From the NCBI RefSeq assembly GCF_907177275.1, contig NZ_CAJSLV010000045.1, positions 119,252 to 183,251 of the forward strand: a stretch of DNA of 64,000 bases, in the 5' to 3' direction. This DNA comes from Actinacidiphila cocklensis. Lineage in GTDB: Bacteria; Actinomycetota; Actinomycetes; Streptomycetales; Streptomycetaceae. Positions 33,516 to 42,982 of the stretch are shown one piece after another. The notes under the pieces were generated by a model. It worked only from the letters and a program-made list of their open reading frames with translations. It searched no databases and was not told where the DNA came from. A program made the translations under genes and the position numbers. How positions within the stretch are numbered: the stretch's first letter is position 1; every line of letters begins with the position of its first letter.

Positions 33516-36500
33516 ATGTACGAGCTTTCCCGACTCCGCCTCTACTCCATCGGGCCTGCCGGCGCGCGCTACGCCGACACCGTGCTCGACCTGCGGGGTG
33601 TCGGCGAACCGGTGCCGCAACCCGCGCCGGCGCAGGGCGACTTCTTCGCGGACGAGCCGGCCGGGCCGCCGCGCCGCCCGGCCCCGGCGGGAGTGCTCTT
33701 CCTGGAGAACGGCGGCGGGAAGTCCGTCCTGCTGAAGCTGATCTTCTCGGTGATGCTGCCCGGGCACCGCAACACGCTCGGCGGCGCCAGCTCCGGTGTG
33801 CTGCGCAAGTTCCTGCTCGCCGAGGACTGCGGGCATGTCGCGCTGGAGTGGCAGCACACCGTGACCGGCGAGCTGGTCGTGGTCGGCAAGGTCAGCGAGT
33901 GGCGGGGCCGCCAGGTGTCGGCCGACCCGCGCAAGTTCGCCGAGGCCTGGTACTCCTTCCGGCCCGGCCCCGGGATGAGCCTGGACTCGCTGCCGGTCGC
34001 CGAGTCCACGGCGGTACGCCCGCCGGTCGAGGGCGCCTCGGGGGCACGCGGCAGGCGCCGCACGATGAAGGGCTTCAGGGACGCGCTGACCGAGGCGGGC
34101 AAGGCGTACCCGAACCTCGACGTGGTGTGGGAGGAGATCCACGACCGCTGGAACGAGCACCTCGGCGAGCTGGGTCTGGACCCCGAACTGTTCCGCTACC
34201 AGCGGGAGATGAACGCCGACGAGGGCGAGGCCGCGGGCCTGTTCGCGGTCAAGAAGGACTCCGACTTCACCGACCTGCTGCTGCGCGCGGTCACCGACAC
34301 CCGGGACACCGACGGCCTCGCCGACCTCGTCCACGGATTCGCCGGCAAGCTCGGCCGCCGGGCGGAGCTGACCGCGGAGCGCGACTTCACCGCGGGCTCG
34401 CTCGACCTGCTGGAACGCATCGTCGACGGTGCCGAGTCCCGGGACCGGGCAAGGGCCGTGCACGCCCAGTCCGAGCGCCGCACCCGGTCGCTGGCCCGGC
34501 GGCTGTCGGCCCGCGCCCAGCAGGAGCGGGCCAGGACCGGCGAGATCGCCCAGGACATGGCGCAGGCCGCGCACGCGGTCACCGACACCGAGCAGGCCCG
34601 CGCGGGCAGCGTGCTCACCGCCGCCGAGATCGCCTACCGGCACGCGTCGCTGGCGCTGGCCGCCGCGGACAAGGCCGCGGCGGCGCTGCGCCGCGAGTTG
34701 GGCGACGCGCGCACCCTGCACGCCGCCTGGCAGGCCGCGGAGACGGTGCTGCGGCAGCGGGCGGCGGGGGACAGGCTGCAGCGGGTCAGCGCGGCCATCC
34801 GCGAGGCCGAGCGGGACGCCGCCCCCGCCCTCGCGGCCCGCACCACGGCCGCCGCCGAGCTGGTACGCGCGCTGCACAGCGCCGCCGCACGGGCCGAACG
34901 GCAGGCCGACGAGGAGGAGGAGCGCTCGGCGGAACTGCAGGTGCGGTCCGAGACAGCGCACCGTGACGCGACCGCCGCGGCCACCGAGGCGCAGCGCGCC
35001 CGCAGCGAGACCGGGCACCTCGCCCAGCGGCTCGCCGAGGTCGAGCAGGAGACCGCACAGGCCGTACGGTCCGGCTGGCTCGACGATTCGGCTCCCGACT
35101 CCGACCCCGCGCGTGCGGCGCTCGCCGCAGCCGACGCCGAGGAGGCCGCCACCGAGCTGTCCCGCGCCGCCGCCGACACCGCCCGGGCCGAGGCCGCCCG
35201 TGCCAGGGACGCCGCGGCGGCCGAGTCCCGCGCCGAACTGGCCGCGGCCCGCGCCGCCGACGCCCTGTCCACCGCGGAATCCGCCCTGACCGCGGCCACG
35301 ATGGCGGCCACCACGCTGACCACCGACCCCCGCCTGACCGCCCTCCTCAGCCTCCCCGCCCCCCGCACGTCCGCGCCCGGCGACGGGCCTGCCTCCCGTA
35401 CCGCGGCGGCCGGGTCCCGCGGCGCCGGTGCGCGCCCCTCCGCAGCGGGCAACGACGGCGAGGACGCCCGCGCCACCGCCGCCGAGGGCCCGCGCACCGG
35501 GGGCGAGGGCCTGACTCCCGGCATGCTCGACGAATTCGCCGAGCCCTTGCGGGAGTTGCTGGACGGGGCCGTGACCGCCGCCGAGCGGCAGCTGTTCGAG
35601 CTGCGGACCGCCGCCGCCGATGACGCGCGGATCCTCGGGGCGCTCGGCGACGGCGGGCTGCTGCCGCCGGGACCCGATGTGCTGGCCACCGTCGAGTACC
35701 TGGGGGAGCACGGCATCCCGGCGCTGCCGGGGTGGCGCTACCTCGCGCAGGCCGTGGACCCGGTGGACCACGCCGTGGTGCTGGCTGCCCGGCCCGAGCT
35801 GGTGGACGGGGTCGTCGTCACCGACCCCGGCACGTACCAGCGGGCCAGGGACGTCCTGGCGCAGGCCGCCCTGCTGCCCCGCTCCACCGTGGCCGTCGGC
35901 ACCGCCGCCGCGCTGCTCGCCCCGCCGCCGGTGTCCGGCACCGAGCCGGACGTCTTCCTCGTACCGCCGAACCCGGCGATGCACGACGAGTTCGCCGCGG
36001 ACGGCGAGCGCCAGGCGCTGCGGGGCAGGGCGACCGCGCGCGAGGAGGAGATCAGGGCGCTGGCGGCCCGTCTCGCGCACGACCGTACGCTGGCGGCCCG
36101 GCTCGCCTCCTGGCGTGCCGCCTGCCCGCAGGGCCGGCTCGCCGAGCTGGCCGCGGAGGCCGCCGCCGCCCGCGACACCGTGGAGCGCACCCGCGCGGAG
36201 ATGACCGAGGCGCGCGCCGCCCGCGGCGAGGCCGACGCCGTCGCCGCGGAGGCGGCACAGGACAGCGACACCCGCAGGGCCGCCGCGGAGCAGGCCCGCC
36301 GCAGCGCCGACGCGCTGGCAGGGCTTGCCCACCGGCTGCGGGAGCGGGCCAACTGGCAGCGCAGGACCCGGGAGCTGGCCGCCGACGCGGCCGAGGCGGA
36401 GACCCGGGCCGAGACCTGCCTCGCGCAGGCCCGCGCCGCCGACGAGGACCGCAGGGCCGCCCAGCGCGCCTCGGACGACGCCCGACGCACCGCCCGCGTC

Positions 36501-38303
36501 CTGCGCGCCGAGCGGGCCGAGATCGCCGGCGCCCCCGACGAGGGGACCGCGGCGGCGGAAGGCGACACCGCCACCTCCCTGCCCGCACTGCGCGAGGCCT
36601 ACCGCGCGGCATCCGAGGTCTACGAGAAGGTCGGCGTGGGCGCCGACCTGCGGGCCGAGCAGGCACGGGCGGAGAGCACCGAGAACGCCGCGCTGGTCGA
36701 ACTGGACCGCCTCACCAACAAGGTGCGCAGCCGCGCCGCCCAGCTGCTCGAAGGCCCCGACGGCTCCGACGGCCCGTCACGTCAGGCGGCGGCAGGCCGC
36801 GCCGAGGCGCTCGTGCAGACCCTGGAGTCCCGGGCGTCCACCGCGAGCGAGCAGCTCGGCCGGCTCCGCGGCGAGGCAGAACGCCTCGCGCCGCCCGGCG
36901 GCGCACCGCACCACACCGAACTGCCCGAGCCCCTGCAGCCGCGCGACGCCGACCACGCCCAGGAGCTGCTGCGCGCGGCCACCACGGAGGTCGCCGCCCG
37001 TACCGAGGCACTGGAACAGGCAACCGCCGCCCACGCCGACCTGGTCGCGGCGCACCGCGCGGCCGAGGACGCGGCCGGCGGCTTCGACGAGACCGCCGCG
37101 CTGCTGCGCGACCTGCTGCGGGACGGCGGGCCGCAGCAGCACCCCGACGAGGAGGAGCCGCAGCCGTACCCGGGCAGCCAGGAGGCGGCCAGGCAGGCCG
37201 CCGCCGAGGCCCGGCGCAGCCTGCGCGGCTGCGCCGCCGACCTGTCGGCCGCCGAGACGCAGCTGCGCGAGTCCGCGGACGTCCTGGTCCGGCACGCCAA
37301 CGCGGTCCGCTTCGAGCAGGTCAGGACGCCCGCCCGGCAGCAGATCAGGGAGCTGCCGGGCGCCGCGCTGCCCGAGCACGCGGCGGCCTGGGCCGCGGCC
37401 TTCGCCCCACGGCTGCGGGTACTGACCGACGAGCTGGACCAGTTGGAGCGCAACCGGGAGATCATCGTGGACCGGCTGCGCGGCCTGGTCGAGTCCGCGC
37501 TGGCGACCCTGCGCTCGGCCCAGCGGCTGTCCCGGCTGCCGGAGGGCCTCGGCGAGTGGTCGGGCCAGGAATTCCTGCGTATCCGCTTCGAGGACCCCGA
37601 CCAGGCGGTGCTGACCGAGCGCCTCGGCGAGGTCATCGACGAGGCCACCAGGTCGGCGCTGCGGAAGAACGCCGACCTGCGGCGCGACGGCATGTCGCTG
37701 CTGCTGCGCGGGGTCGGCGCGGGCCTCCAGCCGCGCGGTATCGCCGTGGAGATCCTCAAGCCCGACGCGGTGCTGCGGGCCGAGCGCGTCCCCGTCGGCC
37801 AGATGGGCGACGTCTTCTCCGGCGGCCAGCTCCTCACCGCCGCCATCGCGCTGTACTGCACGATGGCCGCATTGCGCAGCAACGACCGCGGCAGGGACCG
37901 GCAGCGGCACGCGGGCACGCTCTTCCTCGACAATCCGATCGGGCGTGCGAATGCCACCTATCTGCTGGAGCTGCAGCGGGCCGTCGCCGATGCGCTCGGA
38001 GTGCAGCTCATCTACACCACCGGCCTATTCGACACGACCGCGCTTGCCGAATTCCCGCTCGTGGTCAGGCTGCGCAATGACGCGGATCTGCGGGCGGGCC
38101 TGAAATACATCAGCGTCGAGGAACACCTCAGGCCCGGCCTTCCGGTGCAGGACCCGCAGGGCGAACAGGTGCACGGTGAGATCACCGCCACCAGGATGTT
38201 CCGCCGCCCGCCGGAGGCAGCCCAGGAGCCGGCCGGCGAAGCCGCTGCCGAGCCCGCCCCGGACCCCGCGGCGGAAGTCGCTGGTGGAGCCGCCGCCCGG
38301 TGA
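33516..38303 (+). CDS. Giant SMC/MukB-like coiled-coil ATPase
   Basis: This 1595-residue protein starts at ATG 33516. The N-terminal ATPase half has Walker A LFLENGGGKSVLLKL (about 62-75). Long Ala/Glu/Arg-rich coiled coils (about 290-640 and 860-1280) flank a central hinge-like region (about 690-840). The C-terminal half has signature FSGGQLLTAAIALY (about 1434) and Walker B TLFLDNPIGRAN (about 1468). The residue after the Walker B Asp is Asn, where SMC proteins normally have the catalytic Glu. The tail is Ala/Pro/Glu-rich. It probably forms a DNA-loop-extruding or DNA-clamping complex with the two upstream proteins. No JetD/MksG nuclease gene follows. Confidence 0.85.
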   Translation: MYELSRLRLYSIGPAGARYADTVLDLRGVGEPVPQPAPAQGDFFADEPAGPPRRPAPAGVLFLENGGGKSVLLKLIFSVMLPGHRNTLGGASSGVLRKFLLAEDCGHVALEWQHTVTGELVVVGKVSEWRGRQVSADPRKFAEAWYSFRPGPGMSLDSLPVAESTAVRPPVEGASGARGRRRTMKGFRDALTEAGKAYPNLDVVWEEIHDRWNEHLGELGLDPELFRYQREMNADEGEAAGLFAVKKDSDFTDLLLRAVTDTRDTDGLADLVHGFAGKLGRRAELTAERDFTAGSLDLLERIVDGAESRDRARAVHAQSERRTRSLARRLSARAQQERARTGEIAQDMAQAAHAVTDTEQARAGSVLTAAEIAYRHASLALAAADKAAAALRRELGDARTLHAAWQAAETVLRQRAAGDRLQRVSAAIREAERDAAPALAARTTAAAELVRALHSAAARAERQADEEEERSAELQVRSETAHRDATAAATEAQRARSETGHLAQRLAEVEQETAQAVRSGWLDDSAPDSDPARAALAAADAEEAATELSRAAADTARAEAARARDAAAAESRAELAAARAADALSTAESALTAATMAATTLTTDPRLTALLSLPAPRTSAPGDGPASRTAAAGSRGAGARPSAAGNDGEDARATAAEGPRTGGEGLTPGMLDEFAEPLRELLDGAVTAAERQLFELRTAAADDARILGALGDGGLLPPGPDVLATVEYLGEHGIPALPGWRYLAQAVDPVDHAVVLAARPELVDGVVVTDPGTYQRARDVLAQAALLPRSTVAVGTAAALLAPPPVSGTEPDVFLVPPNPAMHDEFAADGERQALRGRATAREEEIRALAARLAHDRTLAARLASWRAACPQGRLAELAAEAAAARDTVERTRAEMTEARAARGEADAVAAEAAQDSDTRRAAAEQARRSADALAGLAHRLRERANWQRRTRELAADAAEAETRAETCLAQARAADEDRRAAQRASDDARRTARVLRAERAEIAGAPDEGTAAAEGDTATSLPALREAYRAASEVYEKVGVGADLRAEQARAESTENAALVELDRLTNKVRSRAAQLLEGPDGSDGPSRQAAAGRAEALVQTLESRASTASEQLGRLRGEAERLAPPGGAPHHTELPEPLQPRDADHAQELLRAATTEVAARTEALEQATAAHADLVAAHRAAEDAAGGFDETAALLRDLLRDGGPQQHPDEEEPQPYPGSQEAARQAAAEARRSLRGCAADLSAAETQLRESADVLVRHANAVRFEQVRTPARQQIRELPGAALPEHAAAWAAAFAPRLRVLTDELDQLERNREIIVDRLRGLVESALATLRSAQRLSRLPEGLGEWSGQEFLRIRFEDPDQAVLTERLGEVIDEATRSALRKNADLRRDGMSLLLRGVGAGLQPRGIAVEILKPDAVLRAERVPVGQMGDVFSGGQLLTAAIALYCTMAALRSNDRGRDRQRHAGTLFLDNPIGRANATYLLELQRAVADALGVQLIYTTGLFDTTALAEFPLVVRLRNDADLRAGLKYISVEEHLRPGLPVQDPQGEQVHGEITATRMFRRPPEAAQEPAGEAAAEPAPDPAAEVAGGAAAR

Positions 38304-38306
38304 CCG

Positions 38307-38738
38307 CTACACCCCCAGGTGGCGCGGCTGATGCCGCGGTCCGGCCGCACCGGGCTGCGATCTGGCCGCTCGGGCGGCCCGCCGTGCTCTGCGCCGCTCA
38401 CGGCGCAGCGTCCTGGCGGCGCTGCTCGGGCTGGAGACCACGCCGTTGCGCTGGTTCCACACCTGACGGGTCACCCACACGTCGAGCACCGCCCAGGTGG
38501 CGACGACCGACGTGAGCACCGTGGTCATCAGCAGGGGTGCCGACAGCCAGGAGTGCCCGGCGGCGAGCACGACGTCGGTGACGGCCTGTACCAGCGCGAC
38601 GGCGGCGGTCAGAAACGCCCGCACCGCGGCGGCACGCACCGGGTCCGCCATCCGCGGCCTGGGGGCCGTCTCTTCCACCCACACGGTCCTCCGTTGGAAG
38701 TCCATGAAGAGTGGCTGCCCCGAATCCTCCAGGTGCAT
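38307..38738 (-). CDS. Small membrane protein of unknown function
   Basis: The protein has 143 residues from ATG 38738, with a second in-frame ATG at 38705. Two hydrophobic helices (AFLTAAVALVQAVTDVVLAAG and MTTVLTSVVATWAVLDVWV, about 40-95) are followed by a strongly basic Arg-rich tail (RTLRRERRRARRAARAARS) that should be cytoplasmic. It is convergent with the SMC-like gene, with only 3 bp between stops. It is probably unrelated to that operon. I do not recognise a named family. Confidence 0.7.
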   Translation of the reverse strand: MHLEDSGQPLFMDFQRRTVWVEETAPRPRMADPVRAAAVRAFLTAAVALVQAVTDVVLAAGHSWLSAPLLMTTVLTSVVATWAVLDVWVTRQVWNQRNGVVSSPSSAARTLRRERRRARRAARAARSQPGAAGPRHQPRHLGV

Positions 38739-38869
38739 TCCGGGGTACGTTTCGTCGCAGACCTGCCCAACCCCCCGACATACTTTCGAGTTACCGCTGA
38801 GGCGGTAGTAGGCTCACGCCGTTTAAACAAGACAGAAGCCCCCTTCGCGGGGGAGACGTTGGGGAGGCC

Positions 38870-41425
38870 ATGAGCTTTCGCGGTACGACGATCCGCCGGA
38901 AGATCGTGGCGCTGCTGCTGATCCCTCTGGTGTCACTGACGGTCATCTGGGCCTTCGCCGCCACGGTGACCGGCCGCGCGCTGCTGGACCGTCCGGATGT
39001 CCAGCGGGTCGTGGACAACGTCGGCTATCCCGGCCAGGACGCGGTGCAGAGCCTCCAGCAGGAGCGCAGGGCAGCGATGATCTACGTGGCCAACACCCGG
39101 GACTCGCAGGCCAGGATCGGCTACAACAAGCAGCAGCAGGTCACCGACGCCTCCATAGCCAAGATGCGCACCAGGATCGCCGCATCGGGCGTGCGCGGCT
39201 CGCTCGGCTCGCAGGCCCGCACCCGGCTCGACACGTTCCTCGGCACCGTCGAGGGCCTCAGCTCGCTGCGCAAGCGCGCCGACGACGGGCGGATCAGCCG
39301 CAACGACGTCCTCGACGCGTACAACGCGATGACCGACCCGGCCTTCCAGCTGTTCGACGCCCTCAACCCGCACAACGACCTCAAGCTCGACGACCAGCAC
39401 CGCTCGGTCGTCCAACTCGGCCGCGCCCGCGACGAGATCAGCCGCGAGGACGCCCTGATGGCGGCCGCCATCAGCACCGGGCACATGAGCCAGGCGGAAC
39501 TGCGCTCCTTCACCTTCGCGGTGGCCGAGCAGCGCAACTACTACGACGGCAGCCTGTGGCAGCTGACCGACGAGGAGCGCGCGCCCTACGACGCGTACTG
39601 GAAGAACAGCAACGGCAAGGCGCTGCGTTCCGCGGAGGACGCGGTCATCGCCGGCGGGGTCTCCGACGCGCCGATCGTCGCCGCCCACCTGTCCTGGCCC
39701 GGCGTCGCCGCGACCGCGATGGACGACCTGGGCCGGCTCGGCGCCACCTCGGACAGCCAGGTCACCGACCGCAACCAGCCGATCGCGACCACCAAGCTCG
39801 TCGAGGCGGCCTTCGTCGGCGGTGTCGGCCTCATCGCGGTGGTCGCCTCGCTGGTCGTCTCGGTACGCATCGGCCGCGGCCTGATCAGGGACCTGACCGG
39901 ACTGCGCCGCGAAGCCCAGGAGGTGTCCGGCACCCGGCTGCCGCGGGTCATGCGGCGGCTGGCGGCCGGCGAGCAGATCGACGTCGAGACCGAGGTGCCG
40001 CGGCTGGAGTACGCCGACGACGAGATCGGCCACGTCGGCAAGGCGCTCAACACCCTCCAGCGGGCCGTCGTCGAGGCCACCGTCCGGCAGAACGACCTGC
40101 GCAAGGGCGTGTCCGAGGTCTTCGTCAACCTCGCCCGTCGCAGCCAGGTGCTGCTGCACCGCCAGCTGACGCTGCTGGACGCGATGGAGCGCCGCGCCGA
40201 GGACGGCGAGGAACTGGCCGACCTCTTCCGGCTCGACCACATGACCACCCGCATGCGGCGGCACGCCGAGGGCCTGGTCATCCTCTCCGGCGCGGCCCCC
40301 TCGCGGCAGTGGCGCAAGCCCGTGCAGCTGATGGACGTGGTCCGCGCCGCCATCGCCGAGGTCGAGGACTACGAGCGGATCGAGGTGCGCCGGCTGCCGC
40401 GGCTGGCCGTCGCCGGCGCCGCGGTCGCCGACCTCACCCACCTGCTCGCCGAACTCATCGAGAACGCCGCGGTCTTCTCGCCGCCGCACACCACCGTGAA
40501 GCTGCACGGCGAGCCGGTCGCCAACGGGTTCGTCCTGGAGATCGACGACCGCGGCCTGGGCCTGACGCCCGACGCGCTGCTGGAGGCGAACCTGCGGCTC
40601 GCCGAGACGCCCGAGTTCGAGCTGTCGGACACCGACCGGCTCGGCCTGTTCGTGGTCAGCCGGCTCGCCCGGCGGCAGAACGTCAGGGTCTCGCTGCGGC
40701 AGTCGCCGTACGGCGGCACCACGGCCGTCGTCATGATCCCCGAGTCGCTGCTCAGCGACAGCGGCGAGGACACCGGCGGCACGCAACTGCCCGGGGCCGC
40801 CAGGCCGCTGGGACTCGACGTGGCGGGCGAGACCGAGCACACGTTCCGCCAGTGGGGTCTGGAGGGCGTGGACGACGTCGGCGGCGAGCGGCACAAGGAG
40901 CACGCCCCGCACCAGGAGGAGCCGCTGCCCGCGGCCCTGAGCCGGGGGCTCGACGGGATCGACGACCCCGAGGAGCCGGCCGCCGCTCCCGGTACCGGCG
41001 AGCAGGCGCCCGCGGCCCCGCTGCCGCTGCCCCGCCGCCGGCCCCGTACGGCGGCCCAGCAGGTTCCGCGGGCGGTGACGGCCGTACCGTCGCTGCCGCG
41101 CCCGCGGCAGGAGGCGCCCGGCGCGGCAGAGGAGCCGGCCGAGGGCGCTGCGGAGGGCGGCATCGTGCTGCCCCGGCGGGTCAGGCAGGCCAGTCTGGCA
41201 CCGCAGTTGCGGGCCGACGCGGCACGGTCCCCCGCCACCGAGACAGAACGCGACGGCGGCCGTGAGCGGTCCGCCGACGAGGTACGCGACCGGATGTCCG
41301 CGATCCAGGCCGGCTGGCAGCGCGGCCGCAGGGCAGCGGAGGCCGAGCCGGACGGCGGAGCAGCACCCGGCGACGACGCATCGACGACAGCACCGAGAAC
41401 GACACCTGAGGGGAACGGTCGATGA
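38870..41425 (+). CDS. cvnA: Conservon sensor-like ATPase CvnA with NIT domain
   Basis: This 851-residue membrane protein has a first helix at about 12-33 (IVALLLIPLVSLTVIWAF). An extracytoplasmic nitrate/nitrite-sensor-type (NIT) domain spans about 50-300. A second helix lies at about 311-334, followed by a HAMP linker and a histidine-kinase-like ATPase with ELIENAAVFSPP (N-box), IDDRGLGL (G1) and DRLGLFVVSRLA (G2). The C-terminal 230 residues are disordered and Pro/Glu-rich. CvnA proteins form a GPCR-like signalling complex with CvnB-D. The cvnB ATG overlaps its stop (ATGA). Confidence 0.92.
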   Translation: MSFRGTTIRRKIVALLLIPLVSLTVIWAFAATVTGRALLDRPDVQRVVDNVGYPGQDAVQSLQQERRAAMIYVANTRDSQARIGYNKQQQVTDASIAKMRTRIAASGVRGSLGSQARTRLDTFLGTVEGLSSLRKRADDGRISRNDVLDAYNAMTDPAFQLFDALNPHNDLKLDDQHRSVVQLGRARDEISREDALMAAAISTGHMSQAELRSFTFAVAEQRNYYDGSLWQLTDEERAPYDAYWKNSNGKALRSAEDAVIAGGVSDAPIVAAHLSWPGVAATAMDDLGRLGATSDSQVTDRNQPIATTKLVEAAFVGGVGLIAVVASLVVSVRIGRGLIRDLTGLRREAQEVSGTRLPRVMRRLAAGEQIDVETEVPRLEYADDEIGHVGKALNTLQRAVVEATVRQNDLRKGVSEVFVNLARRSQVLLHRQLTLLDAMERRAEDGEELADLFRLDHMTTRMRRHAEGLVILSGAAPSRQWRKPVQLMDVVRAAIAEVEDYERIEVRRLPRLAVAGAAVADLTHLLAELIENAAVFSPPHTTVKLHGEPVANGFVLEIDDRGLGLTPDALLEANLRLAETPEFELSDTDRLGLFVVSRLARRQNVRVSLRQSPYGGTTAVVMIPESLLSDSGEDTGGTQLPGAARPLGLDVAGETEHTFRQWGLEGVDDVGGERHKEHAPHQEEPLPAALSRGLDGIDDPEEPAAAPGTGEQAPAAPLPLPRRRPRTAAQQVPRAVTAVPSLPRPRQEAPGAAEEPAEGAAEGGIVLPRRVRQASLAPQLRADAARSPATETERDGGRERSADEVRDRMSAIQAGWQRGRRAAEAEPDGGAAPGDDASTTAPRTTPEGNGR

Positions 41426-41844
41426 CTGCAGCATCGAGCCCGACACGTGAGCTGAGCTGGCTCCTGGACGACCTGGTCACCCGGGTCGCCAGCATTCGCA
41501 AGGCTTTGGTGCTCTCCGGGGACGGCCTGGCCACCGGCTCCTCGGACGGACTGACGCGAGAGGACTCGGAGCATCTGGCGGCGGTCGCCTCCGGATTCCA
41601 CAGCCTCGCCAAGGGCGTCGGCCGGCACTTCGACGCCGGCCGGGTCCGGCAGACCATCGTCGAACTGGACGACGCGTTCCTGTTCGTCACGGCCGCCGGC
41701 GACGGCAGCTGCCTGGCGGTGCTGGCCGACGCGGACTCCGACGTCGGGCAGGTGGCGTACGAGATGGCGCTGCTGGTCAAGCGGGTGGGCGTCCATCTGG
41801 CTGCGGAGCCGCGGCATGGCGGCGAAACGGCGCTCAGCGGCTGA
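41422..41844 (+). CDS. cvnB: Conservon roadblock/LC7 protein CvnB
   Basis: This 140-residue protein has the roadblock/LC7 fold pattern LSWLLDDLVTRVASIRKALVLSGDGLATGSS and a final CLAVLADADSDVGQVAYEMALLV helix. CvnB proteins are thought to modulate the CvnD GTPase. The ATG overlaps the cvnA stop by four bases. Confidence 0.93.
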   Translation: MTAASSPTRELSWLLDDLVTRVASIRKALVLSGDGLATGSSDGLTREDSEHLAAVASGFHSLAKGVGRHFDAGRVRQTIVELDDAFLFVTAAGDGSCLAVLADADSDVGQVAYEMALLVKRVGVHLAAEPRHGGETALSG

Positions 41845-41886
41845 CAGCCGGCGAGCGGACTTGGGACGACGGGGTGACGGGGTGAC

Positions 41887-42279
41887 ATGACGTCTGAATC
41901 GGACCGCTGGTACGACGACGCGGCAGGACCGGTGGTACGGCCTTACGCGATGACCCGCGGGCGGACGAGCCACGCGGCAGAGGCGAAGCTCGACCTGATC
42001 GCCCTGGTGATCGCGCAGGACTCGGACGCGGACGCGGGCGTCGACGACGACCGCACCCTGTCGCCCGAGCACCTCGACATCGTCGAGGCCTGCCGGCTGC
42101 AGTCGGTGTCGGTGGCGGAACTCGCCGCCGACCTCGACCTGCCGGTCGGCGTCGTCCGGGTGCTCGTCGGCGACCTGCTGGAAGCCGGGCACGTCATGGT
42201 CCACCAGCCCGTGCCGCCGGCCGAGCTGCCCGACGAGAGCATCCTGCGCGAGGTCATCAACGGTCTGCGCGCGCTGTAG
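41887..42279 (+). CDS. cvnC: Conservon DUF742 protein CvnC
   Basis: This 130-residue DUF742 protein starts at ATG 41887. The N-terminal RWYDDAAGPVVRPYAMTRGRT and winged-helix-like VAELAADLDLPVGVVRVLVGDLLEAGHV are diagnostic, with the usual ILREVINGLRAL end. It is the third member of the conservon; its precise role is unclear. Confidence 0.93.
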   Translation: MTSESDRWYDDAAGPVVRPYAMTRGRTSHAAEAKLDLIALVIAQDSDADAGVDDDRTLSPEHLDIVEACRLQSVSVAELAADLDLPVGVVRVLVGDLLEAGHVMVHQPVPPAELPDESILREVINGLRAL

Positions 42280-42347
42280 CGCCCGCTAGGCTGCTCGTAC
42301 CCGTGCCATCCCCAAGTCCGCATCCGAGCAGGGAAGTAGAAGACACC

Positions 42348-42959
42348 ATGGCCATCGCCCACGCCGACCGCCGCCGTCAGCAGTCCGCCGCGGAGCCGGT
42401 CGCGCTCAAGCTGCTGGTCGCCGGCGGCTTCGGGGTCGGCAAGACGACCCTGGTCGGCACGGTCAGCGAGATCAGGCCGCTGCGGACCGAGGAGGCGCTG
42501 AGCGAGGCGGGCCGGCCGGTCGACGACCTCGCGGGCGTGGAGGGCAAGCGCACCACGACCGTGGCCATGGACTTCGGCCGCATCACGCTGCGCGACGACC
42601 TGGTGCTGTACCTGTTCGGCACCCCGGGGCAGGACCGGTTCTGGTTCCTGTGGGACGAGCTGGCCCAGGGCGCGCTGGGTGCGGTGGTGCTGGCCGACAC
42701 CCGCCGACTTGAGGACTGCTTCGCCGCGGTCGACTACTTCGAGCGGCGCGGCATCCCCTTCACGGTCGCGGTCAACTGCTTCGACGGCGCCCAACTGCAC
42801 GCCCCCGCCGTGGTCACCGAGGCGCTGGACCTCGACCCCGGGGTTCCGGTGGTGCTGTGCGACGCGCGGGATCGCGAGTCGGCCAAGCAGGTGCTGATCA
42901 GCGTGGTCGAGCACGCGGCCGCGGTGGCGGCCGGCCGCCGCGCGCCCGCGGCGACCTGA
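42348..42959 (+). CDS. cvnD: Conservon small GTPase CvnD
   Basis: This 203-residue protein starts at ATG 42348. It shows the P-loop VAGGFGVGKTTLVG, the G3 motif LFGTPGQDRFWFLW, G4-like NCFD and G5-like CDARD. These are the marks of the MglA/Ras-like CvnD group. It is the output GTPase of the conservon and its target is unknown. The conservon ends here. Confidence 0.95.
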   Translation: MAIAHADRRRQQSAAEPVALKLLVAGGFGVGKTTLVGTVSEIRPLRTEEALSEAGRPVDDLAGVEGKRTTTVAMDFGRITLRDDLVLYLFGTPGQDRFWFLWDELAQGALGAVVLADTRRLEDCFAAVDYFERRGIPFTVAVNCFDGAQLHAPAVVTEALDLDPGVPVVLCDARDRESAKQVLISVVEHAAAVAAGRRAPAAT

Positions 42960-42982
42960 CGGCCCGCCCGGTCCGGCCCGCC

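Noticed and set aside
33297..36332. A 1011-codon minus-strand frame opposite the SMC-like gene
   Set aside because: The composition is shadow-like; the plus strand has Walker motifs and coiled coils, and the frame begins and ends without signals.
38304..38869. Search for a JetD/MksG (TOPRIM or DUF2220) gene after the SMC-like gene
   Set aside because: Only a 143-residue two-helix membrane protein on the opposite strand is present; no TOPRIM motif in any frame.
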